From: Streptomyces showdoensis | GTDB lineage: Bacteria > Actinomycetota > Actinomycetes > Streptomycetales > Streptomycetaceae | DNA length: 64,000 nucleotides | Direction of reading: 5' to 3' | Assembly (NCBI RefSeq): GCF_039535475.1 | Contig: NZ_BAAAXG010000012.1 | Coordinates: 248,001-312,000 of the forward strand | Shown: piece by piece, positions 33,712 through 41,947 of the stretch | Position numbering within the stretch: position 1 is the stretch's first letter | Layout of the letters: every line of letters begins with the position of its first letter | Translations under genes and position numbers: made by a program | The notes under the pieces: generated by a model | Databases searched by the model: none | Told to the model about the DNA's origin: nothing | Seen by the model: only the letters and a program-made list of their open reading frames with translations

Positions 33712-35455
33712 ATGACCTCGACCGACCGGCAGCCCACCGCCCCCGATCGGTCCGCCGGAGCGGGCAGGATCCGCGCCTTCGCCCGCCGCCCGTACACCGC
33801 CCGGCACTGGCCCGACCTCATCGCGCTGTGCTGGGCGACCGTCTTCTTCTGGGCCTCCCTCAGTCCCTCCCTGGTGCCCCGGCCCTGGTACCTCCAGGGC
33901 GTCGTCGGCGGCATCACCGCCGCCATCGGCTACGCGCTCGGCGCCGCCGTCTCCTGGCTCGCCCACGCCCTGGTGCCCTGGCGCCCGGGCGAGCGGACCC
34001 GGGCCCGGCTCTGGCAGGCGTACTGGCTGCTCCTCCCGGTCCTGACCGTCCTGCTCATCTCGGAGAGCGCCCGGATGCAGCGCCGGCTCCGCGTGCTCCA
34101 GGGGCTGCCGCCCTCGCTCACCTGGCACACCCCGGTCATCGCCCTCTTCGCGATCCTGCTCTGGCTGGCCCTGCTGCTGGTCGCCCGCGCGGTCCGGCTC
34201 GGCGCGCGCCGGCTGATCCGGCTGCTCGGCCGGCTGCTGCCGCGGCCCGCCGCGTACGCCCTCGGCGCCCTGCTCACCGCCCTCGCCGTCCTCGTCGGCG
34301 TCCGCGACGTCGTCTTCGACCGGGGCGTCGTCGACCTCGCCGACCGGATCGCCGAGGCCACCAACGACGGCACCGAGGACGGCATCCACCGCCCCGCCTC
34401 CGGCCGGGTCTCCGGCGGCCCCGGCTCCCTGATCCGCTGGCAGGACCTCGGCTACCAGGGACGCAACTTCACCGGCTCCGTCCCCACCCGCGACCGCATC
34501 ACCGCCTGGACCGGGAAGCCCGCCCGCGACCCGGTCCGCGTCTACATACCCTCCGCGCTGCCCGCCGCCTTCCAGGACGAGCGCCCCTTCGCCGCCCAGG
34601 CCCGCCTCGCCGTCCGCGAACTCGAACGCACCGGCGCCTTCGACCGCCGCGTCCTCGCCGTCGCCGGCACCACCGGCACCGGCTGGGTCAACCCCAACGT
34701 CGCCGAACCCCTGGAGTACATGTACGGCGGCGACACCGCGATCGTCGCCGTCCAGTACTCGTACCTGCCCAGCTGGGTCTCCTTCCTCGTCGACAAGGAG
34801 AAGGCCGGCCAGGCCACCCGCGCCCTCCTCGACGCCGTCCGCGCCCGGCTCGCCGAACTCCCCGCGGACCGGCGCCCCAAACTGGTCGTCACCGGCGAGA
34901 GCCTCGGCGCCTACGCCGTCGAGGCCTCCTTCGGCAGCGCCGAGGCCCTCCTCGACGGCACCGACGGCGCCCTGCTGCTCGGCGCGCCGAACTTCTCCCC
35001 GGTCTCCGCCGAGATCCGCCGCGACCGCGACCCCGGCAGCCCCGTCTGGCGCCCCCAGTACCGGGACGGCGCTCACTACCGCTTCGCCCAGTTCCCCCGC
35101 ACCGACCTCGAACGACCCCCCGGCCCGCTGGGAGTTCCCGCGCGCCGTCTACCTCCAGAACGCCTCCGACCCGGTCGTCTGGTGGTCGCCCGACCTCCTC
35201 CTGGAACGGCCCGCCTGGCTCGACGAACCCCTCGGCCCGGACATCACCCCGGAGATCGACTGGTTCCCGTTCGTCGCCTTCTGGCAGACCTCGGTCGACA
35301 TGGCGGTCTCGTACGGGGTACAGGCGCCGCACGGCCACCGCTACGGCACGGGGGCCGTCGACGGCTGGGCGGCCGTCGTCCCGCCCCAGGGCTGGACCCG
35401 GGCCGACACCGACCGCCTGCGCGCCTACATCGGGCACCGGAAGGCGGCGTACTGA
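33712..35455 (+). CDS. membrane-anchored alpha/beta hydrolase family protein (apparent frameshift)
   Basis: About 580 residues once one base is removed. The N-terminal ~220 carry four to five membrane helices (LIALCWATVFFWASLSPSLVPRP and following). The C-terminal half is an alpha/beta-hydrolase-like domain with VTGESLGAYA as nucleophile elbow. The frame breaks at a C6 run (35116-35121). Removing one C gives DLERPPARWEFPRAVYLQNASDP and a natural end ...YIGHRKAAY at TGA 35453-35455. The two halves fit one known architecture, an N-terminal membrane domain plus hydrolase, seen in actinobacterial proteins of this size. Substrate unknown. Most likely a sequence error rather than a broken gene. Confidence 0.78.
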
Positions 35456-35507
35456 TCCACCCCGCGCGGTACCCGCCTCCGCGCGGTACCCCCGGCTCCG
35501 CGTGCGC

Positions 35508-36737
35508 CTACGCCTCCGCGTGCGCCGCCGCGCCCGCCGCCCCCACCGCGCGGCCGTGCGCCGTCACCAGGACGCTCACCCCGGCCGCCAGCAGGGCCAC
35601 CGCGAGCAGCGCCGGGACCAGGGTCACCAGCGGACCCGCCACCAGGCAGCACGCCCCGCCCACCAGCAGGGCCGTCGGGCGCCGCCCCGAGGAGCGCAGC
35701 ACGATCGCCGCCGCGCCCAGCAGGAAGACCCCGACCCCGCCCGCCAGCGCCCAGGCCACCGTGCCGTGCAGGGGCTCGGCGAGGCCGTAGTGGCCGGTGT
35801 CGGCGACCTGGGTGAGCACCTTCTTCATGCCGAGCGAGGTCAGCACCACGCCCGCCACCAGCGGCAGGTGCAGGAACGTGTACACGTCCCGGGCGAAGCG
35901 GGTCCGCTCGTCGCCGTCCAGGGCCGCCAGCCGGTGCTCGGCGGGCTCCCCGAACCGCCGGAAGTACAGCGCCCACAGCGAAGCCGCCAGCAGCAGCCCC
36001 GCCGCACACGCCGCGATTACCGCCGGCGTCAGCGGGAAACCGGCCATGCCCACGCCCATCGCCACGATGGACTCGCCGAGGGCGATGATCACGATGAGGC
36101 CGTGCCGCTCGGAGAAGTGCCCGGGGGAGTTGACCCGCCAGCCGGACGAGCCGGTCACGTAGATCCCGCCGTAGTCCACGGCGACCGCGCTCAGCCACAG
36201 CGCCAGCCGCGGGGTCCCGTCGTACGCGCAGCCGATGAGCAGCAGCGCGAACGGCGGCGCCACCGAGATCATGGCGGTCCGCCGCAGCGTCGCCCGCAGG
36301 GCCGTGTCGCCCGGGCTGGAGACCCAGTACGACACCAGGTGCAGCACCCGCACCAGGCCGTAGCAGACCACGAACACCAACGGCGCCGGCAGCCCGCCCG
36401 GCGCGTCAGCGAACACCTCCGGCACCGCGAGCGACACCACGAACACCACGGTCATCACGGTGACCAGCACCGCGAACAGGGCGCCGGAGTCGGCCCGCAC
36501 CACGTTGCCCAGCCAGGCGAAGGCGCTCCAGCACCACCACAGCAGCGCGAGCACCGCCATCGCCCCGACCACCCGCACCGGGTTCGGGTGGGCCGCCATC
36601 AGAGCCGTCACCTGCGTGATCGCGTAGACGAAGACCAGATCGAAGAACAACTCGGCGGGCGTCACCTTGTGATCGTCCCCGGCCGCGACCATCCGCGCCC
36701 GTTCCCTACCGGCCACCGCATCCCCCTTGCGCAGCAC
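35508..36737 (-). CDS. ltrA: low temperature requirement protein A (LtrA) family
   Basis: 409 residues with about ten membrane helices. VTPAELFFDLVFVYAITQVTALM near the N-terminus is the family signature, followed by WWCWSAFAWLGN and the SERHGLIVIIALGESIVAMGVG motif. LtrA proteins were named from a Listeria cold-growth mutant; the molecular role is not established. The start at 36737 is the longest; Met16 (MVAAGDD) is an alternative. Convergent with the alpha/beta hydrolase gene. Confidence 0.88.
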   Translation of the reverse strand: MLRKGDAVAGRERARMVAAGDDHKVTPAELFFDLVFVYAITQVTALMAAHPNPVRVVGAMAVLALLWWCWSAFAWLGNVVRADSGALFAVLVTVMTVVFVVSLAVPEVFADAPGGLPAPLVFVVCYGLVRVLHLVSYWVSSPGDTALRATLRRTAMISVAPPFALLLIGCAYDGTPRLALWLSAVAVDYGGIYVTGSSGWRVNSPGHFSERHGLIVIIALGESIVAMGVGMAGFPLTPAVIAACAAGLLLAASLWALYFRRFGEPAEHRLAALDGDERTRFARDVYTFLHLPLVAGVVLTSLGMKKVLTQVADTGHYGLAEPLHGTVAWALAGGVGVFLLGAAAIVLRSSGRRPTALLVGGACCLVAGPLVTLVPALLAVALLAAGVSVLVTAHGRAVGAAGAAAHAEA

Positions 36738-36779
36738 GTACTTTCGGCCATCCAGGCGCGCACCCTACAACGGCCCGGC

Positions 36780-36796
36780 ATTACCCCGGGAGTAAT
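36780..36796. promoter_or_regulatory. 17-bp imperfect palindrome upstream of ltrA
   Basis: ATTACCCCGGGAGTAAT reads as ATTAC/GTAAT arms with one inner mismatch. The AT-rich ends stand out in this GC-rich sequence. It lies 43 bases upstream of the ltrA start and could be an operator for either divergent gene. Confidence 0.4.
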
Positions 36797-36911
36797 CGAC
36801 CCCCGCCGCGGCCCCCGGCATGCTCGTGAGCACCGGGTCCCGGGCGGCGCACTCCGCCCGGGGACCGGCCCCGATCCCAGAGAAACAGCCTTTTCAGGAG
36901 GGTGATCCACC

Positions 36912-37343
36912 ATGTCCCAGGCCCTGCTCGCCGGTCTCTCCCGCACCACGGCACCGCGGTCGATGTGCGCCGGTTCCTCGCGCTCGACGCCGTCGTCACC
37001 GGCGGCAACGGTCTCGCCTACCTCGCCGCCTCCGGCCCCCTGGGCGAGCTCCTCGGCGTGGGCCGGGTCTGCTGCTCGAACTCGGCGTGTTCCTCACCGC
37101 GTACGCGGCCGGCGTGGCCTGGCTGGCGAGCGCCCGCAGCCGCCGGTCCTCGGCGTGAAGGCCGTCGTCGACGCCAACCTGCTGTGGGCGGCGCTCAGCG
37201 TCCGTCGCGCGCTTCGTCGCCTGCTGGAGCCCAGCACCGCGGCGCCGTCTGGACCCTGCTCCAGGCGGGCACCGTCCGCCGGTTTCGCGGCCTGCAGTGG
37301 GCCGCGCTGCGGGCGAGCGCTACCCTTGAGCGACTGGAGGTAG
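36912..37343 (+). pseudogene. small membrane protein gene, multiply frameshifted
   Basis: A very strong ribosome site (AGGAGGGTGATCC, 36896-36908) precedes ATG 36912. Translation then needs at least four frame changes to give a continuous protein: MSQALLAGLSRT, then VDVRRFLALDAVVTGGNGLAYLAA, then LLLELGVFLTAYAAGVAWLASARS, then VKAVVDANLLWAALSV, then AVWTLLQAGTV and LQWAALR. Together these read as a ~130-residue protein with four membrane helices, of a kind common in Streptomyces. The first three shifts each equal one missing base. Together with the damaged regulator gene next to it this looks like a low-quality stretch. The end is uncertain. Confidence 0.6.
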
Positions 37344-38136
37344 GCGAACCGTCTCCGGGTCGGCCGGGAGGAAGGTCTCGATGGCCAGCTCCGGCGACCG
37401 GTCACGTCCAGCGGCGTGTTGAACGTCGAGATCGACGACACGAACGACAGCACCCGCCCGTCGTGCTCGAATCCGCAGCGGCAGCGCGAAGTACGGGTAG
37501 GGCACCGCGTCCTCCCGGTCCGCCGGGTCGCCGGCCCCCTCCGGCAGCGGATACCCGCCACCTCCTCGTACAGCGCCCGCAGCGACTCCGAACGGAACCA
37601 GACCGACCGATCTGACGCTCCATCTGGGCGAGCAGATGCCCCCGCCACTCCCGCAGGTTGCGGATGCGCGGGGCCAGGCCCTCCGGATGGAGGGTGATCC
37701 GCATGGCGTTCAGCGGCGGGGTCAGCAGGTGCTCCGGCAGCCCCGCGAGGAGCATCCCGATGCCCTGGTTGGCCGCCAGCACCGTGTACGAGCCGTCCAC
37801 GACCAGCGCCGGGTACGGCTCGTAGCCCTGGAGCAGCTGCCCGATGCCCTCGCGCAGCGACTCCAGCAGCGGCGCGTCCATCGTCGACTCGGTGAAGCGC
37901 GGCGCGTAACCGGCCGCCAGGAGCAGCGCGTTGCGCTCCCGCACCGGCACCTCCAGGTGCTCGGCCAGCCGGAGGATCATCTCCTCGCTCGGCCGCGAAC
38001 GGCCCGTCTCGATGAAGGAGATGTGCCGCGCGGACGAGTCCGCCCGCAGCGCCAGCTCCAGCTGGCTCAGCCGCCGCTGCTCGCGCCAGCCGCGCAGCAG
38101 TGGCCCCACACCCGTGTCGGTCGCGACAGTCGTCAT
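37320..38136 (-). pseudogene. XRE-family regulator with MmyB-like domain, C-terminus frameshifted
   Basis: From ATG 38136 the first ~175 codons are intact: an XRE helix-turn-helix (LLRGWREQRRLSQLELALRADSS, then HISFIETGRSRPSEEMILRLAEHLEVP) and the start of the MmyB-like ligand-binding domain (YEPYPALVVDGSYTVLAANQGIGMLLAG). Below ~37610 the frame breaks. The remaining family-typical pieces, LRALYEEVAG, VPYPYFALPLRI, HDGRVLSFVSSISTFNTPLDVT and LAIETFLPADPET, lie in alternating frames, needing four or more indels. These regulators usually control an adjacent oxidoreductase or methyltransferase gene. Whether it is truly broken depends on sequence quality. Confidence 0.72.
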
Positions 38137-38224
38137 GGTCGGACGGTATCCCAGAGAGCGACTCGGGTACCTTCTCCCAGGTGACCACCCGGCCACCGCA
38201 GGACCCGACCGGAGGGAGCAGCAC

Positions 38225-38527
38225 GTGCCCACACAGCCCCTGTCGCAGAAGGAGATCGAGGACCGACTGCGGGAGCTCCCCGGCTGGTCCCTCGCCGGCG
38301 ACCGCATCACCCGCACCTACCGGCTCGCCGACCACTTCGCCGCGACCGCCCTCGTCGTCCACGTGGCCAGCATCCAGCAGGAGCTCGACCACCACAGCGA
38401 TCTGACGCTCGGCTACAACAGCGTCGTCCTGTCCGTGAACACCCACACCGCCGGCGGTGTCACGGAGAAGGACTTCGCGCTCGCCGACCGCGTCGAGGCC
38501 GTGGCCTCCGGACACGGCGCGAACTGA
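38225..38527 (+). CDS. phhB: 4a-hydroxytetrahydrobiopterin dehydratase (pterin-4a-carbinolamine dehydratase)
   Basis: 100 residues, full length for the family. It dehydrates 4a-hydroxy-tetrahydropterin, recycling the cofactor of aromatic hydroxylases. The active-site pattern is visible as QELDHHSDLTLGYNSVVLSVNTHTAGGVTEKDFALA, where the paired His (HH) and the later NTHTAGG are conserved; family members more often have HHPE/HHPD where this one has HHSD. GTG 38225 follows GGAGGGAG at good spacing. Divergent from the damaged XRE gene. No phenylalanine hydroxylase is visible in the window. Confidence 0.88.
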   Translation: MPTQPLSQKEIEDRLRELPGWSLAGDRITRTYRLADHFAATALVVHVASIQQELDHHSDLTLGYNSVVLSVNTHTAGGVTEKDFALADRVEAVASGHGAN

Positions 38528-38553
38528 CGGCACGTCATGCTCCCCCGTACGAT
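38524..38553 (+). promoter_or_regulatory. candidate leaderless promoter (CTGACG-18-TACGAT)
   Basis: CTGACG at 38524-38529 and TACGAT at 38548-38553 are 18 bases apart. The -10 box ends 6 bases before the ATG at 38560, so the transcript probably begins at the start codon. The -35 box overlaps the stop of the preceding gene. Confidence 0.55.
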
Positions 38554-38559
38554 CACCGC

Positions 38560-39336
38560 ATGGGGGAGACGATGCTCGACTACGAGACCGAGGCCGCGCG
38601 TTACGACGAGACCCGCGGCGGGGTGCCCCGGGCGGCCGCCGCCGCGGCCGCGGTGCTGCGGCTGCTGCCGCCCGGCACCCGCACCCTCGTCGACGTCGCC
38701 TGCGGCACCGGTCTCGTCACCGCGCGCCTGGCCCGGACCGGACTCGCCGTGTACGGGATCGACGCCGCCGACGCCATGCTGCGCGCCGCCGCCGGCCGCA
38801 TCCCGGGCCGCGCGGTCCGCGCCGACGCCCGCCGGCTCCCGCTGCCGGACGGCTCCGTCGACGCCGTCAGCGCGATCTGGCTGCTCCACCTCGTGCCGTT
38901 CGCCGAGGAGATCGTCGCCGAGGCGGCCCGGGTGCTGCGCCCCGGCGGCGTCCTCGTCGCCACGGTCGACAAGGACGCGGCCCACGACGTCGGCAGCGAC
39001 ATCGACGCCCTGCTGCGCCCGCACCGCGCGGCCGGGGCGGGCTCCGACCGCGCCGACCTCGTGACCGCCCACGCCGCCGCCCACGACCTGGCCCCCGCGC
39101 CCGGCACCACCTTCACCGGCCACGGCCAGGGCGCAAGCCCGCGCGGGACCGCCGAGAAGCTGCGGCGCGGCTACTTCGCCTCCTGGTTCCACGGCACCCC
39201 CGTGTCCGTGGACCTGCTCGCCACCGCCCTCGCCGGCCTGCCGGACCAGGACCGCCGCCGTGACGATCCCGCGTACCGGCTGGCCGCCTTCGTGAAGCGC
39301 GCCCCCGGCACCGCCCCCGGCGTCACGCGCGGCTGA
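38560..39336 (+). CDS. class I SAM-dependent methyltransferase
   Basis: 258 residues. Motif I TLVDVACGTGLVTARLA, the acidic ribose contact VYGIDAADAM, motif II-like DGSVDAVSAIWLLHLVPFAEEIVAEAARVLRPGG, and a C-terminal substrate cap. Methyltransf_11 type; acceptor unknown. ATG 38560 has no ribosome site but a promoter-like pair just upstream, consistent with a leaderless transcript; Met5 (38572) is an alternative. It lies 33 bases after the pterin dehydratase gene. Confidence 0.85.
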   Translation: MGETMLDYETEAARYDETRGGVPRAAAAAAAVLRLLPPGTRTLVDVACGTGLVTARLARTGLAVYGIDAADAMLRAAAGRIPGRAVRADARRLPLPDGSVDAVSAIWLLHLVPFAEEIVAEAARVLRPGGVLVATVDKDAAHDVGSDIDALLRPHRAAGAGSDRADLVTAHAAAHDLAPAPGTTFTGHGQGASPRGTAEKLRRGYFASWFHGTPVSVDLLATALAGLPDQDRRRDDPAYRLAAFVKRAPGTAPGVTRG

Positions 39337-39351
39337 ACGCCGGCCCCCGGT

Positions 39352-39858
39352 TCACCCTCCGCTGCTCGGCACCGGCACCGGCCCCGTCGTTCCGGCGGGC
39401 AGCGCGTCCGCGAGGTAGCCGGCCAGGTCCGGGCGGTCCGGGGCCAGCATGTGCCGCACCCAGGCGTCCCGTTCGTGCCCGATCGGCGGCAGCTCCCACA
39501 CGCAGCCGATCCAGTTCCGGGCGCCCGGTTCGAGGCGGACGAAGTGCGCCGGATCGGTGTCGGGGCAGTCGAGGGCCGGCTGGCCCGCCGCCGCGCCGGC
39601 GAAGTGGAGCACGTTGTCCCACACCCAGCTGTACACGTTCAGGTACGCGCCGGTGTCGCCGCCCCGGTGCAGCACCGCGAAGCTCGCCGCGGGGGTGCCG
39701 TCCGGCTCCGGAAGGAGCTCCGGGAGCAGCGCGTACGCCGCCTTCTCCACCTCCGGCTCGATGCCGGCCGGGTCGGCGGTCACGTGGTAGCGCTTGACGT
39801 GCCGGCCGGCGATCTCGACCGGCTCCGGGACGAAGAGGTACTTCTCTGCGAAAGCCAT
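39352..39858 (-). CDS. conserved hypothetical protein, divergent target of the WYL regulator
   Basis: 168 soluble residues that I do not recognise. Notable strands and aromatic clusters are RHVKRYHVTA, AYLNVYSWVWDNVLHFAG and RNWIGCVWELPPIGHERDAWVRHML. No signal peptide and no obvious catalytic motif. ATG 39858 gives the natural length. Only 33 bases separate it from the divergent WYL regulator gene, and a 27-base inverted repeat fills that gap, so it is very likely controlled by the regulator. Confidence 0.65.
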   Translation of the reverse strand: MAFAEKYLFVPEPVEIAGRHVKRYHVTADPAGIEPEVEKAAYALLPELLPEPDGTPAASFAVLHRGGDTGAYLNVYSWVWDNVLHFAGAAAGQPALDCPDTDPAHFVRLEPGARNWIGCVWELPPIGHERDAWVRHMLAPDRPDLAGYLADALPAGTTGPVPVPSSGG

Positions 39859-39876
39859 GGCTGGACTGTAGGAACC

Positions 39877-39903
39877 CTTCACTGACACCTTGTGTCAGTG
39901 AAG
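39877..39903. promoter_or_regulatory. 27-bp perfect inverted repeat between divergent genes (WYL operator)
   Basis: CTTCACTGACAC-CTT-GTGTCAGTGAAG: 12-base perfect arms around a 3-base centre. It covers the start codons of the WYL regulator (GTG 39892 or 39898) and lies 19 bases from the divergent ATG. The AT content and length stand out. It can block both transcripts at once. Confidence 0.75.
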
Positions 39904-40848
39904 TCCAGCCGACTCCTGTCGATCCTGCTGCTGCTCCAGACCCGGGGCACGATGACGGCCGCCCGGCTCGCCGAGGAGCTGGAGGTCTCCGTCCGCACGG
40001 TCTACCGGGACGTCGAGGCGCTGCACGCCGCCGGGGTGCCGCTCTACGGGGACGCCGGGCACCGAGGCGGCTACCGGCTGCTCGCCGGGCACCGCTCCCG
40101 CCTCACCGACCTGTACGCGCGCGAGGCCGAGGCGCTCGTCCTCGCCGGGCTGCCCGTCGCCGCCGACGAGCTCGGCCTCGGCGGACACTTCGCCGACGCC
40201 CAGCTGAAGCTGCGCGCCGCCCTGCCGGTGCCGCTGCGCGAGCACGTCGACCGGCTGCGCACCCGCTTCCACATCGACGCCCCCGGCTGGTACGCGGAGG
40301 AGACCGAGGCCCCCTTCCTCTCCGGGGTCGCCGAGGCCCTTCGCACCGGGCGGGTGCTCGCGGTCCGCTACCGGCGCTGGAAGGAGCCGAGCGAGGTCGA
40401 CCGGAGGCTCGAACCGTACGGTCTCGTCCTGAAGGCCGGCCGCTGGTACCTGGTCGCCGGGCCCGGGCCGCGCACCTACCGCGTCGACCAGATCCTCGAC
40501 CTCACGCTCACCGAGGAGGAGGCCCGCATACCGGAGGGCTTCGACCTGGCCGCCCACTGGCGGGCGAGCCAGGCGGACTTCCACGCCCGGCTCCACCAGG
40601 GGGACGCCCTCGTCCGGATCTCCCCGCGCGGCGCGGCCCGGCTCACCGGCGCCGCCGCCCGGGCCCTCGCCGAGAACGGCACCCCGGAGCCCGACGGCTG
40701 GACCCGCGCCACCCTGCCCGTCGAGTCGCCCGAGCACGCCCACGGCTTCCTCCTCGGGCTCGGCGAGGAGGTGGAGGTCCTCGCCCCCGAGGAGCTCCGC
40801 GAACGGATCGCCGCGACGGCCCGGACCCTGGCCCAACGGTACGGGTGA
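39892..40848 (+). CDS. WYL-domain transcriptional regulator (DeoR-like HTH)
   Basis: 318 residues. An N-terminal winged helix (RLLSILLLLQTRGTMTAARLAEELEVSVRTVYRDVEALHAAGVPLY) is followed by a WYL domain (~140-230: VLAVRYRRWKEPSEVDRRLEPYGLVLKAGRWYLVAG), where the Trp-Tyr-Leu core is WYLVAG, and a C-terminal WCX-like domain. WYL regulators sense nucleotides or other small ligands. The start codon, GTG 39892 or GTG 39898, lies inside a 27-base inverted repeat, so strong autoregulation is expected. Confidence 0.9.
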   Translation: MSVKSSRLLSILLLLQTRGTMTAARLAEELEVSVRTVYRDVEALHAAGVPLYGDAGHRGGYRLLAGHRSRLTDLYAREAEALVLAGLPVAADELGLGGHFADAQLKLRAALPVPLREHVDRLRTRFHIDAPGWYAEETEAPFLSGVAEALRTGRVLAVRYRRWKEPSEVDRRLEPYGLVLKAGRWYLVAGPGPRTYRVDQILDLTLTEEEARIPEGFDLAAHWRASQADFHARLHQGDALVRISPRGAARLTGAAARALAENGTPEPDGWTRATLPVESPEHAHGFLLGLGEEVEVLAPEELRERIAATARTLAQRYG

Positions 40849-40854
40849 GCCGGG

Positions 40855-40935
40855 GCGTCCGTGGCGTCCGGGGCGTCCGGGTGTGCCGGGTGTGCCGGGC
40901 GGGCTGGGTGTGCCGGGCCAGCCGGGTGCGGCGAG
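40855..40935. repeat. GTCCGGG/GTGCCGGG imperfect repeats
   Basis: About eight 9-10-base imperfect units (GGCGTCCGG then GTGTGCCGGG) between the convergent WYL regulator and NmrA-like genes. It shares the GTCCGG core with other repeat arrays in the window. Confidence 0.6.
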
Positions 40936-40972
40936 GTCCTCGGAGGGGCCTGCGCGGGCCTCCGGCACGGGG

Positions 40973-41866
40973 TCACGCCCGGCCCGCCGCCCCCGCCGCC
41001 CCCGCCGCAGCGCCGAACGCCCGCTCCGCGTACGCCGAGAAGTCCCGCGGCTCCCTGCCCAGGACCCGCTTCACCCCGTCCGTCACCGACGCGTTGTGCC
41101 CGTCGAGCAGCGTCGTGAAGAGCCCCGCCAGCCAGACCGCCTCCGGCTCCGGCAGCCCGAACTCGCCGAGCATGCGGGCGAATTCCGCCTCCTCCATCGG
41201 CACGTACACGACCTCGTGCCCGGCCGCCCGGGAGAGCTCGGCGGCCACCTCGGCGAAGGTCAGCACCCGAGGACCCGTCACCTCGTGCACCAGGCCCGCG
41301 TGTTCCTCCTGGAGCAGTGTCGCCACGATCACGTCCGCGAGGTCGTCCGCGTCGATGAACGGCTCCGCCGTGTCGCCCGCGGGGAAGGCGATCGTGCCGG
41401 CCGCGACCCCCTCCGCGAGCAGCCCCTCGTCGAAGTTCTGCGCGAAGAACGCGGCCCGGACCACGGTGAGTCCGACCCCGGTCGCGCGCAGCGCCTCCTC
41501 CGCCGCCACCGCCTCCGGTTCGCCCCGCCCGGACAGCAGCGTCACCCGCTCCACCCCGTGCGCGACCGCCAGCTCGCCGAAGGCCGTGAGCGCCTCCGCC
41601 GCTCCGGGCGCGGCGAGGTCCGGGTAGTAGGCGACGTACGCCGCGTCCGCGCCGTCCAGGGCCGGGCCCCAGGTGGCCGGGGACTCCCAGTCGAACGGGG
41701 TGGAGCCGGACCGCGATCCCGCCCGTACCAGCGCCCCGTGCTCCGTCAGGACCCGCGCCACCCGGCGCCCGGTCTTCCCGGTCGCGGCCGTCACGAGGAC
41801 CGTCGGCCCCGCGGCGTCGTGCTGCGTGCTCCGCGTGCTCTGCGTGTGCTTCGTGTTCGTCGTCAT
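40973..41866 (-). CDS. NmrA-like NAD(P)-binding protein (atypical SDR)
   Basis: 297 residues. The dinucleotide-binding motif TVLVTAATGKTGRRVARVL starts near residue 22. The later VTLLSGRGEPEAV, RAAFFAQNFDEGLL and FIDADDLADVIVATLL segments match the NmrA/HSCARG group, which binds NAD(P)H and either senses redox state or reduces quinones and similar substrates. The catalytic Tyr-x3-Lys of classical SDRs is not seen. The first ~20 residues are Thr/Ser/Gln-rich. It is divergent from an AraC-type regulator, its likely controller. Confidence 0.85.
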   Translation of the reverse strand: MTTNTKHTQSTRSTQHDAAGPTVLVTAATGKTGRRVARVLTEHGALVRAGSRSGSTPFDWESPATWGPALDGADAAYVAYYPDLAAPGAAEALTAFGELAVAHGVERVTLLSGRGEPEAVAAEEALRATGVGLTVVRAAFFAQNFDEGLLAEGVAAGTIAFPAGDTAEPFIDADDLADVIVATLLQEEHAGLVHEVTGPRVLTFAEVAAELSRAAGHEVVYVPMEEAEFARMLGEFGLPEPEAVWLAGLFTTLLDGHNASVTDGVKRVLGREPRDFSAYAERAFGAAAGAAGAAGRA

Positions 41867-41934
41867 GGCTCCACCTTCGCGGCCCGGCCGCCGCGATCCC
41901 ATGCTCCACCGGCTCACCCGCATACGCGTCCGTC

Positions 41935-41940
41935 TACGCT
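41935..41940 (+). promoter_or_regulatory. candidate -10 box (TACGCT), leaderless AraC gene
   Basis: TACGCT ends 7 bases before ATG 41948 with no ribosome site between. Confidence 0.4.
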
Positions 41941-41947
41941 TGCCGCC

